Shown here: positions 1 to 12,529 of the stretch, in pieces | Position numbering within the stretch: the stretch's first letter is position 1 | How the letters are laid out: every line of letters starts with the position of its first letter | From: Dichotomocladium elegans | Lineage: Eukaryota; Mucoromycota; Mucoromycetes; Mucorales; Lichtheimiaceae | Reading direction: 5' to 3' | DNA: 64,000 nt | Assembly: GCA_025716815.1 (NCBI GenBank) | Contig: JAIXMN010000011.1 | Coordinates: forward strand, 868,001 to 932,000 | Translations under genes and position numbers: made by a program | Notes under the pieces: model-generated | Databases searched by the model: none | What the model was told of the DNA's origin: nothing | Seen by the model: the letters and a program-made list of their open reading frames with translations, nothing else

Positions 1-61
1 ACATGCCATTAGCTTGTGATGGGTGTGGAGAGTTAGAAGAAGCAAAGGAATCATAGCGTAC

Positions 62-240
62 CCAGCCACGACGCATACAACGTTGATGTATGCTGTCATA
101 AACCCGCCCTTGCCACGATCGAAGTTGTCCAATCTCTCATGACTGTATTCTATTTTGGGAAGGACGACCGAGTCTTCGACAGCACTATGTACTTTGCGTG
201 ATGTCTCGTCGTTGTCATTACACTGGATGGAGATCGACAT
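62..240 (-). CDS. 5' exon of an amino-acid-transporter-like gene (partial, runs off left edge)
   Basis: Reading the minus strand from the ATG at 240 gives a hydrophilic N-terminus of about 45 residues followed by GGFMTAYINVVCVVAG, where a GT donor (GTACGC, beginning at 61) interrupts the frame. In the AAAP/AVT family of H+-coupled amino acid transporters the first membrane helix reads NVVCVVAGTGTLGLP or similar, so the exon probably encodes the cytosolic tail and the start of TM1, with the rest beyond the window. The match rests on about 15 residues and the sensible placement of the donor; another multi-pass transporter family remains possible. The next in-frame stretch after the donor does not continue a transporter, which supports the splice. 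Confidence 0.45.
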
Positions 241-2402
241 GGTTTCTGTGTATATATATATATGTTTATAAATGGATAACAAAAGAAGCAACAAAGTTCT
301 CGATGTTGATTTCTATATAAATTTCGGTGAATTATCAAGTAAACAAACTATTCCCCTGAGATCCTCTTGTCTGTTTTTAGAGAATCCACACGCGTTGATG
401 AATCCTGTCATTTGTTCACGCATTTTCCTCCAATTTTAATTGGGTGAACTGTATATTCTATATGTTCGCCTCATCCTTATTTTTTCTCATGCACATTATG
501 AAAGAAAAGACCTAGTATATATATATATATATATAATTTAAAAGTGATGCAATTGATACCCCTTTAAGGCACTGCTTATTGAGTCTTTGGCTCATGTGGA
601 GAGATGCAAAGATCAGTTTAGTTGTAGGGGTGACCACATGGAATCTGCTAAATAAATACTGCACCTATAAATCATGCTTTAAGTGTGATAGTAGTCGAAA
701 CCGCCAGATCTATGTTGCCTTGTATTTACTTTTTATCGGTTCAACTTGTACCATGTACGTACACATTTCAGCAAAAAGTTAAAGGCCTATGCGCCTTTTA
801 ATGACACAAACCCCTTTCGGAGAGGTATTTCATGGGGACCGCAGCTTTGAAAGCCCTTCTAGCAGAGAAACAGTTCCTTAGAACTGTTCTATGATGTCTT
901 AACTCTGATGTACCTTATTATCGCTTCTGTGCCCAATGAACTATTGATGCATCATCTTGTGATCCCTTATCATAATCCTAGCGCTGAAATTACTTTCTTG
1001 TTCTTTATCCTGGGAACATTTGGTGGAAGCATACAAACGGGTGTCTCGGACAATCGCTCATTTTTTTCACTACGAATAACTAATGATATTTAAATTGTAA
1101 TTCCCATACTTTGGACCCCCTTATCGTGTCAAGTAAAGTGAATATTGTTAACTGTATAAGAGGATGTTTTAAATATTTGGAAATCTTAACACGGAGTGAT
1201 ACTCAAGTGCCTCATTCAAGCAAACCAAAATCTAAATGCTGTATAAGGTTTTCGGTAACTCTAGAAGAAAATAGACTGAGTAATAATCCCTCGTCGACAG
1301 CAAAACACAATCACTAGGAACCGCGTAAGAACGCGCCCATATTTAAAACATCCGCACTTATTCCTACACTTCCACTTCTTCAAACGGGATCATTCGCGAT
1401 TTCATTGATTAGACATCTTATTCACGTGGCGTACTGACAGTATAGCCACGGAGTACTGTAAAGCTACTCCAGGAATATATAATAAAAGTTATTGTTGGAG
1501 ATACCTATGGCCATTATGGACAGTAGAAGCATTATTAATTACAATTTATGGAGTAGATAGAGTGTTTTCGACTAAACGATCCTTGTCACTGCTGTTAATA
1601 CTATTTGATCATAGAAATACTCGAGCATAAGTAGACAAAAGTTAGGGTATTTGAGCCACAAGATCCAGGATTGTTCTCCGCCATGTCTTCAAACTCTCAC
1701 GTTAACTGGGTCATGTCATTTTCCATTTCTTATTTTTCCGCCCCACCCTGATGGTGTACAAGTAGGTTAATTTTCACCTTTCGTACCCGTGTCCCTATTT
1801 CTTTCTTTTCCAGCCAAAGTCATGGTCGGATGATTCGGGAGAATCCATATTTTAGAAATACTGCCCCTCGCACAGCTCGAATGGATACATGTACACACCG
1901 CATGCTATTCACTAAGAGTGTCCTGGTGCTACTCATGGCAATGGGAAACAGTGTGTAACCACTCCAATGCGACAAACGTCACGCAAAAGATGGTAGAGGA
2001 AAAAGGAAAAGGCGTTTTTTCCCTGCGAATGACCATCCCGACTGTAGCTACGCTACAAATAGAGACAGGACCCAGGTTTTACCATGCGAACCTATCGTTA
2101 AAGAAATGTATGCTTGGGGTTACCGTCGTCCTAAATAGGGTTCCCGCAGAAAATACTCAATTCTGGTGAAATGGAGCTTAGCCTATACATCTTAGTTACC
2201 CCACAACACAAGAGGTGTACACACAGGCCTTCTCGCCGCGGATCTAGATTAATAAGGCAAGAGCAAAAATCAGCTGGGATGTTTGTGGGTTGGTGTGCTC
2301 TTTTTTTCTTCTCATTGATTTCGCCTTTTTCTAACACTCCACCTTCATCCCTTTACGTTTCTCACTCACATTACCCTCGCGATATTTGAAAGGCGGATCA
2401 AC
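241..2402. other. Intergenic region, no gene recognised
   Basis: About 2.1 kb of AT-rich sequence with short TA microsatellites near 252-264 and 517-534. The open frames at 579-782, 908-1093, 1111-1317 and 1918-2169 have no recognisable domain, no consistent splice neighbours and no codon pattern like the flanking genes. The last few hundred bases probably hold the promoter and leader of the gene starting at 2403. Confidence 0.5.
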
Positions 2403-4094
2403 ATGATTCAGCTCACCGCGTATGGAGAGCGAGTGCTGGACCGAATCAGCATGATGGGAATGTGGCTCGTTGTGGTCGTATCAGTATACAACTACTTCAT
2501 TTGCTATGGACAATATCGACGCACTCGAGGCAAAATGTATGCATTTTTTTCTTAAACAACACCAGTGGTCTTAATTGGCACTCGCGATATAATTGCATCT
2601 ATAGCCATCTAGTCAACATTGCTCAAGTCGTTGTGCTTCTTATACATCGCTTCCTGTATGGAATTATTCCTCTTTTCGAAATCAGTACTTGTGCGTATTT
2701 TCCCCTTCTCGTCTCGTAAGTTTTTTTGTTTGTTTGCTTCGACTTTATACTGCAAAAAGATCGACTTTGTTGACTCTACGCCGTAATACATAGACTATGG
2801 CACATCAGTTAGTCATTTTCTTTTGCTTTATCTGGTAAAACCGAGCTAATTTAGACGATGTGTATAGCGTATTTGCTATTTTACATTGTCATGTTCATGC
2901 GACTGATAATACTCGAATCCGACCGACATTCGCGATGGATTAAAATAGTCGGTGTTGTTTTGATTGGTTTACGGTTCGCTGACTGGCCATATGAGCTCGC
3001 GTTTCGGCCCCTCCAAGAACATATTGCAACTCAGAAACTTCAAGAAGGCGGTACCTGTTGGGCGCAATGGTAAGGAGATATTGATGGTCGCGAGGGACCG
3101 CAGGATTGCTTATGCTGTGGTAGGGGAGCAGGGGTTATTATCCTCAACTTCGTCGCAGACTCACTGGCCAATCTGTTCTTGAGTGGGATGTTTGTCCGCC
3201 GTCTTTACATCCATATTCAATTCTCCAAAACGGTCATTACACGCCAAAACAAAGTACTCGAGCATATTGCGCGCAAGTCACTTATTTGTCTCATCCTCAC
3301 CTTTGTCGTCAATCTTGCCATGAACTTGCTTAAGGTCACTAATTTTGTTGGTGACCGTTCGGATGTATGTTCAATATCATCAGTACAGCTTTCAGTTCGC
3401 AATATCCATTTTACTCATGGTAATAATAGGCTTTGACTGCCTATTTTGAACTCATCGAATCAACACTTCTTGTCCAAGCACTTCGTGTTGATCACACACA
3501 TCTGCCGGCGCAGAACATATGTGAAAATTGCGGCATGGTAAGAGTTTTCTTTGCATAATATCTACTGGTGCCCTGAACTATTATTCCTAGGCGCTCCGAT
3601 TGGGGCAGAACTATCATGGGAGCAAAGAACGGGCAGACAAACGGGGCTCGTTCCTGTCACGTCATGTCAGCAAAAGACGCAATGTCAACACAGATAATAA
3701 CCGCAATAACGATGATGAGAAGCAGTCATTTGGATCTTCTATGATTCCGCAGCACCTGGAAACTGATAGCATCCTCCGAACCATCTCTTTCTTTGAGACC
3801 TCGTCCCAGCCAAATCATTGTCCCAACAACGACGAAGAGATGCAGCAACATGCTGAAAAAGTCGCAACGGTACCTGAATTCGAGCTCAACAGCCCTCCTG
3901 CGGTAAATAGCAGCCGAGCACCGATTGTCAGCACTGCAAATGGCGGACGCACTACGGCAACTATTGGCGGCATAGGTAGCGCAGCGACAACAACTTTAAT
4001 TAAATCCCCGCCTCGTGCCCATTCGCCCACAAGCAGTCGGCCACCCTTGCTACAGCATCCCGAATGGTCGAATAACGATTATCGCATGTTCTAG
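2403..4094 (+). CDS. Multi-pass membrane protein, unrecognised family (about 437 aa)
   Basis: Six exons close in phase: 2403-2536, 2566-2690, 2868-3069, 3124-3364, 3430-3537 and 3591-4094. The product starts MIQLTAYGERVLDRISMMG and has about seven hydrophobic helices, among them MWLVVVVSVYNYFICYG, a helix ending RFLYGIIP, YLLFYIVMFMRLII, IVGVVLIGLRFADW, GVIILNFVADSLANLFLSG and SLICLILTFVVNLAMNLL. A helix ALTAYFELIESTLLVQALRV is followed by a CENCG motif, and then a polar tail of about 165 residues rich in Ser, Asn and Thr. The layout resembles a seven-helix receptor-like protein, but I recognise no GPCR signature and assign no function. The exon 2/3 junction is the weakest: a strong GTAAGT donor at 2716 does not keep frame, whereas GTGCGT at 2691 does. 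Confidence 0.6.
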
Positions 4095-4529
4095 TAATCA
4101 TCAACCATACCCTTTCATACAGTCGATCCCTTATCTGCGAATAGAAGTGAGCTCCCTCTTACGATATCTTCATACCCCTACGTTCTCTCTATCCGTAGTT
4201 AACTCATTTTTGTGATAAGTTGCCGGAACAACACAAAACCCACAGCCTATTAGTATATTTAATGCAGCATTTCTTTCTTGTAAATAAAACGAATCTGTTG
4301 ATATTACTCTTAAAAATATGGGACAAAACTAAACAGACGTGCTTCTTTATTTTGCGAAAAAAATCGATGTTAGAGTACAAAAGGGTTATGGCAAGAAGAT
4401 CGGTTAGAGTAATTGAATAAAAAAAGGAAAAAGAGAGAAGAGATATTCGGGTATACACCGGCAAGCAAGCAAAGTAAAATAAAAAGAGAATAGGAACTAA
4501 AAGATTTGGTCTTACTCATGTGTATTCTT

Positions 4530-5673
4530 CTAATCGCTTGAAAGCAGGCATTGCTTCTTGCTCTTGGAAAATATAGTCTGAACAAGATACTGTTTATCGC
4601 TGACCTGCAGGTTGTAGCTTGCCCCGTTCGAATTTTTCTGTAAGGTACCAAACCACTGTTCCTGGGACACGCCGCTACCAGCACAAAAATCGCCCAGTTC
4701 GATGGTTTTGCCGTCCACCTGCATTATCCATGCGTTATTTCGAGGATCGGTGAGGACATCCTGGATTTCGTGAGAGAAGATGGTGACAGCAGCGTCGATA
4801 GATGGGTTGTTGTTTGGAGAGGTGGTATTACTAATAGGTGGGATGCAGCTTGAAATAGAGATTGTCAGTTGCCATATTTCATTGGAGAAAATGTCGGTTC
4901 TGTGTACCTGTTAGGGCAACTGCCAGGGTACCCTATGTACATGTATTGAAATTGATCGGTGTAGCTATTGTAGCCGCAGTGGCTGTGACAGAACGAACTG
5001 TCCTGTACATCGGGACCACTCATAATCACATAAATCCCATGTGCATCGACTTCGTTTGTTGCAGACAGGTATCCCGAGTTGACCGCATCAAGGATGATCT
5101 GCTGGTGGGTAGCGGTGTCATTAAGAATTAGACCGTGGCTGCCGCTGTCAACAACCGCTGCAGCGACATTGAGTGGTCCCGTCACGCCATTGCCGTCGCT
5201 GCCCGTGTACTCTTTCACTTTTGTATGATCAGTCATAAATTGAACGGCAGTTCGCTCGTTTTCTATTTTCTTCCTTACAAGTGCTGAACCAGCCCGTTGA
5301 TGACACACCGTCAATGAAGTTCATGAAGATCGTTTGTTCAGCTTGTGAATTGGATGATGACCAATTGCCGTAGAAGACGATGTATACTACACGATAAAAA
5401 AAGGAGAATTCAATGTTGCTATTCTTACGGGTTCAGAAACCGCATTTGCCATAGAAATCCGATCGCGCATATGCAATAAGAAGAAAAAAGAAAGAAAATA
5501 CCGTTCACTTTGTCGTTAAGGACGTTGCCTCCGGCGTTAATGAAGGAATCGGCAGAATTGGAAATGAGCGGTGTGCTGGTTTGGTTCGATAGCGCTGGGA
5601 CCTGTACATCCTGAGCACGTGCCACGCCGATCAGACTGGACAACAAAACGGCACCCAGAGTCGAAAACAACAT
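4530..5673 (-). CDS. Secreted Phi_1 / EXORDIUM-like protein (302 aa)
   Basis: Four exons close in phase on the minus strand: 5502-5673, 5279-5386, 4908-5217 and 4530-4848. The ATG at 5673 gives a signal peptide (MLFSTLGAVLLSSLIGVARA) followed by a mature protein with the hallmarks of the phosphate-induced protein 1 (Phi_1, plant EXORDIUM) family. Exon 2 reads VYIVFYGNWSSSNSQAEQ, exon 3 has the block SGPDVQDSSFC then CHSHCGYNSY and GYPGSCPN, and exon 4 continues CIPPI ... HEIQDVLTDP and ends with the GDFCAGSG and SYNLQVSDKQYLV regions. Length matches the family (about 300 aa). Plant members are extracellular and linked to growth responses; the fungal role is unknown. An upstream in-frame TTG exists, but the ATG makes a cleaner signal peptide. 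Confidence 0.82.
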
Positions 5674-5962
5674 TCCAGACAAAGAAATGAACGTAATGGG
5701 AAAAGGAGAACTGTGGATTTCTTCGAAGGGGTTTCTGGGAAAGGGGTGCGAGAGAAAAAAGAGATCCTTGTAAAAAGCTTATTCTGATTGGAAGGTTCAT
5801 TTATGGGCTGTCTAAACTAAGAATAGAGGGCTGAGTTTTGTAACTTGTGCCACACATTAGATTGAGACACATCCAATTTATTTGATCGCGCCAGGGTCGA
5901 TGGGAAGAATAGCGGCCGTAATGTATCCTACGGATCCGATCTATCTTTCATAATAAGCTGGA

Positions 5963-6300
5963 TCAATTTCTCATTCGCTCTTTCAGCACTGCTTCCATGG
6001 TGTATGCTATATCATTGCTGATACCGGCGGCCTTTTTCTCGTCTTTGTCTGAGAGATTATATACGATGCTCAAAGCAAGTAAGAACTTCAGTCCACTATT
6101 AACTTGCGCCACCCTATCCTTGATATCGGCTCTATCAAAGTCCATCCACCTTGTATGAGTTATCAGAGCTACAAAGCCACCTATCAATTTATTTCATTTA
6201 CCCTGGTTCCCGAGCGCGGAGCTATTCCTGTGAATAAGGCTAGGATATTCATAAATAGCACTTGTATTTGGTAGAAGTTGATGCGCAACCGAAGTACCAT
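5963..6300 (-). pseudogene. Hypothetical gene or gene fragment
   Basis: On the minus strand 6187-5963 encodes about 74 residues with plausible coding composition (GGFVALITHTRWMDFDRAD ... KDEKKAAGISNDIAY) and a stop at 5963. An upstream frame from the ATG at 6300 reads MVLRLRINFYQIQVLFMNIL and resembles an amphipathic or membrane N-terminus. The two cannot be joined by any GT-AG pair I can find that keeps phase, so this may be a broken gene, a gene with an unseen small exon, or noise. No family recognised. Confidence 0.25.
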
Positions 6301-6718
6301 GACACTATATAATATTATTTAATAACGAAAAGAAGACGGTTGTTTGCGTACTTGGCAACTGGAGAGAGGGAGGTTTCAAAATAGACACATTCCATCAAGT
6401 TCTTTTTCACTGATCACGTCTTCTCATTTAGTGTGTTCCTGGCCATATGCTTATTGTTGTTATTTCCTATTGCTAGAAAAATATGAAGTCACGGTTTAAA
6501 TGCTACTATGTTTATCCGCCTCTTAAGCATTCGCGATTTCCCAGTATCTTAATGCCTAATAAGTACGTAAGGGGTTTCGAAGTAAGATGGATGAGGTCAT
6601 GTTCTTTAAATGAAATAAAGTATACCACGCTTACACATAAGGTTATGGTTGTTCCACTTGCAGAGGTAGCAATACGTGATATTTTTCTATACATATCCAC
6701 GAAGAATCAAATACATAG

Positions 6719-6724
<6 letters not shown>

Positions 6725-6775
<51 letters not shown>

Positions 6776-6796
6776 TATATATATATATATATATAT
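6725..6796. repeat. (AC)n followed by (AT)n microsatellite
   Basis: An uninterrupted AC dinucleotide tract of about 24 units (6725-6773) is followed directly by an AT tract (6775-6796). It generates spurious His-Thr and Cys-Val open frames on both strands. Confidence 0.95.
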
Positions 6797-7631
6797 ACGT
6801 ATACATATAAAACTGGACAATCTTCATACACACACATACGTACAACTACTGCATGCATTTACATACAGGAACTTCGTATGTTAGTTATGGCGAGAGAATA
6901 TGATAGATGATCAATACTGAGGTCTCTGTATACTATATGGGATGGAGCAACGACAAATATCGAGTTCAAAAGCAAACTTAAATATCAAAATGATGAGCTT
7001 ATCTAATTATAATATAATGAAAAAAGGGTAAAGATTAAGAATTGCGAAATGATGATAACTGTGGTATAAAAAATGAAAGACGTTTAAACATGTTTTTCAG
7101 TAGGCAAATTCATCGTTTTCCTTGTTCATCATTTTTGACATCCCCATGGCAAAGTGCAGAGCAAATGCATGTGCAGTGATGGGGAAAGACATTGAATAAA
7201 AAAAGACATGTTATCACAAGGAACTAGCGAGCGAGACATTTATTTCCTGCTAGCTATAGGTAAACGAGACCATCTCACCATTTTCTCGATTTCCTAACAG
7301 GGAAAGTGAGGACCTTGTTTATCTATATATTATACTTCAATTCATCGAACGTTTGGCTCATTTTTCTAATCTCCTTAAAAATGGTATATATTATTAGCCA
7401 GCTCCTCTTCCTCCCCCTACCCTTCCTTTGTCTACTCCCACCCCCCTCAAGCAATCATCAGAAGAAAACGAGGAAGTTGACTCGCTGCTCCTGTCGTCCT
7501 CTTTCGTTCCCCTCGAAGCAGTTTTTTGATTCTAGGGTACAATTGCCATTTGCTTCCATTCTTAATAGTTTCGCTTTTTATTGATCGTCTCTATTCAGTC
7601 TACTATCCATTGACATCGTATACATACGAGT

Positions 7632-9526
7632 ATGAGATCCCCAGAGCATCAACATCGCAGACAACAGAGCATTGACGAAATATCAATTAATCGCCACGAT
7701 ACTCAGATGGTAAATAATCATCGACAGCAGCAACGCCCTTCGCTGTCACCTAATGCCAGGTCAACGACACAATCCAGAAGGGCATCGACTAGCAATTTTT
7801 TACAAGCAACGTCGCTGAAGCATGATCAGCAGCTTCGCCGACCATCAGCACCTGAATATTCTGCGCCGCGGCTCTCCATTGCTGATCAATTCATGTCTCC
7901 CAACTACGCAGAGTCGTCAGCACCAGCATCACCATCAGGAACAGCAAGAATCCGCGGTAATAGCTCCACCGTCGGCTCAACTGCCCAAAGTCTCCGTTTA
8001 CAGAACCCTACCCCTGTCGAACGCCCGTCTTTATCAGATCCCGATCCTGCACGATTGACCATTGCCGAGATGTTTTCTAAGACGTCAACTCAAACAATAA
8101 AATCATCATCGAGCTTTCATAGTAACAATAGTTCTTCATTGGCGCAGAATCCATCTCAAGGTAAAGGAACAGAAGGAAAAAGGAGGGTTGTCTCATGTGC
8201 GTGTGTACTGGGGGTGGGAAATAAGGAAATGCATATGCGAATGTGTATGCGCCTGCATCTTTGTAATGATTTAGGCTCACATCTTTTTTATAATTTTCAA
8301 AAAGTACAAGTTATTCACCCACTAGAAGCACGATCTACAACAGCCATCACAGGTGCTCCTGCCGACGCCTTCGATAGCCACCTCAATCTTGATTTAACCC
8401 TACCTGTGCCCAGTAATGCATGGGATGGGCGCCGGTACACTCGGCCATTCGGAAGCCAAGAAACGCTAGTTCACAGTGGCGGTTCTGGTAGTGGCAACGC
8501 AGTTACAGTCAGTAGTCTCGACAAGGTCAAAAAAGACAGTGGCGATTACTCGATGACGGATTATTATACGGACGGATCATCCTCCATGACGGCTGATGAT
8601 GACGATCATCATCCACAGAAGCGACACCCCTGGCGTAATGGCGGTGAGATGAATGATAAGGACGGTTATGACGAAGAGGCGAGGTTAGATGGAAGCAGCA
8701 ACGACGCTATGGAACCTCGCGGTATCTGGATTGGTTGCTGCTTTATGAGTTGTGGGCAGCGACATCATCATCAGCCGACCAAGGATAACAAGTCGAAACG
8801 AAGAACGGCAAACACGAAACAACTTTCATCGGCGCAGCAAAACCATCCAAAGAAACGAACATGCAATCGGCGTGGTTGGGTGTTTTTCATCTTCATCTTC
8901 TTCATCCTGATTGTCGTGACGGCTTATATACTCTGGCCACGGACGCCACTGATGCGAATCGAGGGCGCTTCGCTTATTGCAGCACCGAAAGTTACTGAAA
9001 CACACCAAGGAGTTATGGTTGGGAATGTCGCCTTTGAGAGCCAATGGCGTGTCAACGTTACGGTAGATAATCGTGGCAACAAGGTACCGACCCATCTCAC
9101 CCAGATAGACGTACTTGCCAAGGACGCCCTCACCGGTTTGGTGATTGGCAAGGGGGAACCCAGCAACAGCTACAGCAAATCCAGCAACAGCAGTCGTCCG
9201 ATGGGAACCAAAGTGGAGGAAGCGAAGATATTGTCCTCGCCCCAAATACCATTTCTACCATTCAGCTGCCAGTCTGGCTGGACTACCAGGCACGGGACGA
9301 GACTGATATTACCTTCTCTAATTTACGCAAAGCATGCATTCCGCAGCCGCCAAAGACTCACCACGACGCAAAAACAAACCAAACGGTCACTGACCAGCCT
9401 CAGCGTGAGTCTCTCCAGCTTCACTTCTGGATCACACTACACATCTTCGGGCTCGACTGGGTCGGCTATAAGCCAACAGTCATCGTCACACCTGCAACAG
9501 GAGGCTTTGCTTGCCCGCTCTCTTGA
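7632..9526 (+). CDS. Single-pass membrane protein with LEA_2-like extracytosolic domain; frame break near 9152
   Basis: Exon 1 (7632-8160) encodes a Ser/Gln/Arg-rich cytosolic region; intron 1 is 8161-8304 (GTAAAG...AAAAG, a multiple of three, so the frame reads through). Exon 2 continues a disordered region, then one membrane helix, RRGWVFFIFIFFILIVVTAY, at about 8870-8930. After it comes a domain whose pattern (MRIEGASLIAAP, VTVDNRGNKVPTHL, IDVLAKDALTG, then IQLPVWLDYQ and a final GGFACPLS) resembles fungal LEA_2 / Tag1-like proteins. The C-terminal half is in another frame: the shift falls at the run of five G at 9152-9156, and six G would restore one frame to the stop at 9524-9526. An intron there would be only 23 nt, so a base-calling error or true frameshift is likelier. 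Role unknown; yeast Tag1 acts at the vacuole. Confidence 0.6.
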
Positions 9527-10572
9527 AATCCGGAAAAATATTTAATACACTCTACAAAAATATACGTATACCATTTCCCTTTCCTCTGCGTGTGTTCGCG
9601 CATTTGTCCCAGTTTTAGCTACTTTTATACTTCTTGTAATAAATCTCCATTTTCATTTACTGTTCTACATTCCCAATATCCTCTCACTGCAACGACAGGT
9701 GTTGCGAAAAGAAATGAACACAGAAAACAAGAAATATTGCTATATTTTCATCGTGCTGTATTCCCCTTCTTGCTACCGTCATTAAAAAGCCTACTGGTGA
9801 GGATTTTAACGCTGATAAGGTATCCCGTGTCCGTCCGTGTGCGTTTAACAGACGTAAGATGCAGATCATGTCAGCGGTCGCTTTCATGTGGATAATAGGA
9901 ACAGGGCAGCATAGCTCTCCTGTTCCTACATTTGCGCGGGACCGTTGATACGCATAAGTGTAAGTTTTCTATTTAACTCCGTAGTGGTGTAAAGAAGCTT
10001 CCCGACAGACTAGTTGAACCGACAGAGATATGGCATCTGGGAAGGCAAGTCATCATTGGGCGCTTGGTTTGTGCAGGAGAGAGTGCAGCATGCGCAATCG
10101 TTTGTGTAACGGTTGCTCAGAGTGGAGGCACGCCTTGCCAAGTTGCACTATTCTTTTGCTCGGCTCCCTCCTCCTTTTTCACCTATTCCTCTTTCTTCCT
10201 CTCTTTCTCGCTCTTTTCTCCCTCTGTTATTTGTTTTTTTTTTCAGAATACCCAAAGCTTGGTCACCATCTTTGTGCTTGAAATCCTGATTGCATGCTGT
10301 CAGAAGAATAGCACTGCTTCCCACTCCCACATTCTCATACATACGCAGCTCCTCTGTACATTCCCTTGGCCAGAAATTCAAAGATACACAAACGCACACA
10401 CAGAGACACACCTATTTCGCTCTTATTACGCTTACTGATTACTACTACCACCCTTCTTTGCTTTCTCTTGTACACTTGTTTCCGGCCCCCTTCCTTCTCT
10501 CCTGCCTTACTCTCTTCTCACTTACTGCCCCGTTAAAAGGAAAATACACTCTACTTGACTCCCCCGCATAAC
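9527..10572. other. Intergenic region and CT-rich leader
   Basis: No gene recognised. 10150-10240 and 10440-10560 are strongly pyrimidine-rich (CT runs), typical of the leader in front of fungal start codons, here the one at 10573. The open frames at 9590-9895 and 10064-10438 are low-complexity by-products. Confidence 0.45.
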
Positions 10573-12187
10573 ATGACGGACAATTCGGCTGTACCTAATC
10601 TCCTAGAGAGTTTTGACCGACTCAGCTTAAACCAGTTGTCAAAGAGCTCGCCATCTCGGCTGCCCCCGTTTCAACTTAAACGTTCTCGCAGCCAGCAGGA
10701 CCCGGTCCCTCCTTTACCGTCCAATGACCCATCCTCGGGCGTTCACACCGCGAAGCAGCCCCATAACAATCACCAACAGTCATCGAGCAATGGCAATGGC
10801 ACCAGTAATAAACGTAAGTGGGAGAGAAAGGATTAGACTTGGCTTCAAACGAGACAGGCAGCATCTCATTTATTATTGATATACAGCCTCCAACCTGTCT
10901 CATGTGCCTTGCAAGTTCTTTAAGCAAGGCACCTGCACGGCTGGCGCTAACTGTATATTTTCGCACAATCCTGATCCTACCTCCGAGTCTGCGGTATGCA
11001 AATACTATCTCAAGGGGAACTGTAAGTTTGGTGCAAAATGTGCACTGTTGCACACTATGTCGCCCTATACATCAGACGGCCGCAAGTTGCTTCGTGGGAT
11101 AGGAACCAGCAGCAACGGTAACAATTCTAGTCATGGAGGAGGAGGCGCTAATGGTTCTGGCATATCTTCGGTACCATCTTCAGCATCCATGGCAGCAGCA
11201 GCAGCAGCAGCAGCAGCCGCTGCTGCTGCAGAAGCGGCGACTATTATCCGCTCGCCGCCGGTCGGTAGCCCATTGGATTTTGGACCACCAATATATTCCC
11301 CTATCAGTGGTAACGGTGGTGGCATAACGATGGCATCCTCATCGAGAGGAATCAGTAGCTATAGTAGCAATGGTGGCTTCCACAACCAGCACCATCACCA
11401 CCTGTCTAGCAGTGCTGATGCCCGGACTTCATATCACTTTGGAATGTCACCGGACAACAGCAGTTTCTCATCAGCCTCCCAACAGCAGCAACGAAGCCTT
11501 TTTCTCCACCCTTCGTCGTCTGCCATGCTCTCTTCTTCCCTTTCCCGCCTGCACAGCATTCCTGAATCTTTATCCCTATCTGGACGGTATCATCAGTTCT
11601 ACCAGAATGGCGGCGACTTTTACGAGGAGAACGATCTCAATGATGCCATGCTGCCCTCTTCCCTAAATGAACTGTTGACACCCATTGAATTGCAACTACG
11701 CAGGGCACGCGAACAACACTTTATGCGGTCACCATCGTCGTCAACAGCAACAACAACTAACAATATGCGCCCTCCTCTAGACTGGCCAACTTCGCCACCC
11801 ACTTTAACGACGACAACTAGACTGACAAGTCGAAGCACTGATCATTACGCCGAGGATGGATTTATGGAGGACAATACACCATCATCATTGCCGAACCGCA
11901 GCAGATTTTTCGATAATGATACGTTCTCACCCTTCGTTGATGACGAAGGTCCATTCTATATGGAAGACACGGGTCTCGACTCTCTCACACCACCATCTAC
12001 CGCTGCAACAACGTCCTCTTCAGCTGCACCGTTGTGTTCGAATATAAGGGTATCGGGCCTTCAACAGCAGCAACATCATCAACAGCAATACCATCACCAT
12101 CAAAAGCAGCAGGCACCGTCCGGCAGTAGCCGTCGCATAACTCCTTTTGAGTTTCCTTCTCTCATTAGTATCCCCAAGTCATCTTAA
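10573..12187 (+). CDS. Tandem CCCH zinc-finger protein (513 aa)
   Basis: Two exons, 10573-10813 and 10887-12187, close in phase. Immediately after the intron are two zinc fingers of the C-x7-C-x5-C-x3-H type: CKFFKQGTCTAGANCIFSH and CKYYLKGNCKFGAKCALLH (about residues 87-133). The spacing and pairing fit fungal Lee1/Cps3-type proteins better than the C-x8 fingers of Tis11/Zfs1. The rest is disordered: an Ala run of about 14, and His-, Ser- and Gln-rich blocks. Such proteins usually bind RNA, so a post-transcriptional regulator is the natural inference, but no target can be read from sequence. The ATG at 10573 is the first in frame after a CT-rich leader. Confidence 0.82.
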
Positions 12188-12529
12188 AAAGGACTTTCCC
12201 TATTAATTTTGTACCTTCCCTTTCTTTGCAAAAAAAATACCTCTCTTTCTCTTAAAAAGTTTCCGGTTTTATTTTTCTTTACAGTAAAAAAGAAATGCAT
12301 CTACACGGTCATACCTGTATCTCTTTTATTGCTTCATCTCACCTCAGTAGTACGTAGTACGTGAAAGCAAAATAAAATATACCACCATGTGTAATCCCAT
12401 TTTCTAAAACTTCCAGCATGTTTCCGCTTGGTTGCTTACACCATACGAGAGACAAGATAAAGGGGTATTATTGATTATAAATGCACGCAGTATCTCAAAT
12501 TCTAGTTATTAAAGTCGATAACGATCGTT

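Larger units (their letters stand above)
5674..7631. other. Intergenic region holding the fragment at 5963-6300 and the AC/AT microsatellite
   Basis: Apart from those two features I see no gene. The open frame 6483-6884 is carried by the microsatellite, and 7306-7584 is a pyrimidine-rich leader-like stretch upstream of the gene at 7632. Confidence 0.45.

Noticed and set aside
2716..2854. Intron with strong GTAAGT donor in the multi-pass membrane gene
   Set aside because: No acceptor keeps the frame with it; the GTGCGT donor at 2691 with the acceptor at 2867 does.
6483..6884. 133-residue open frame rich in HT dipeptides, and its minus-strand CV counterpart
   Set aside because: Both are translations of the AC/AT microsatellite.
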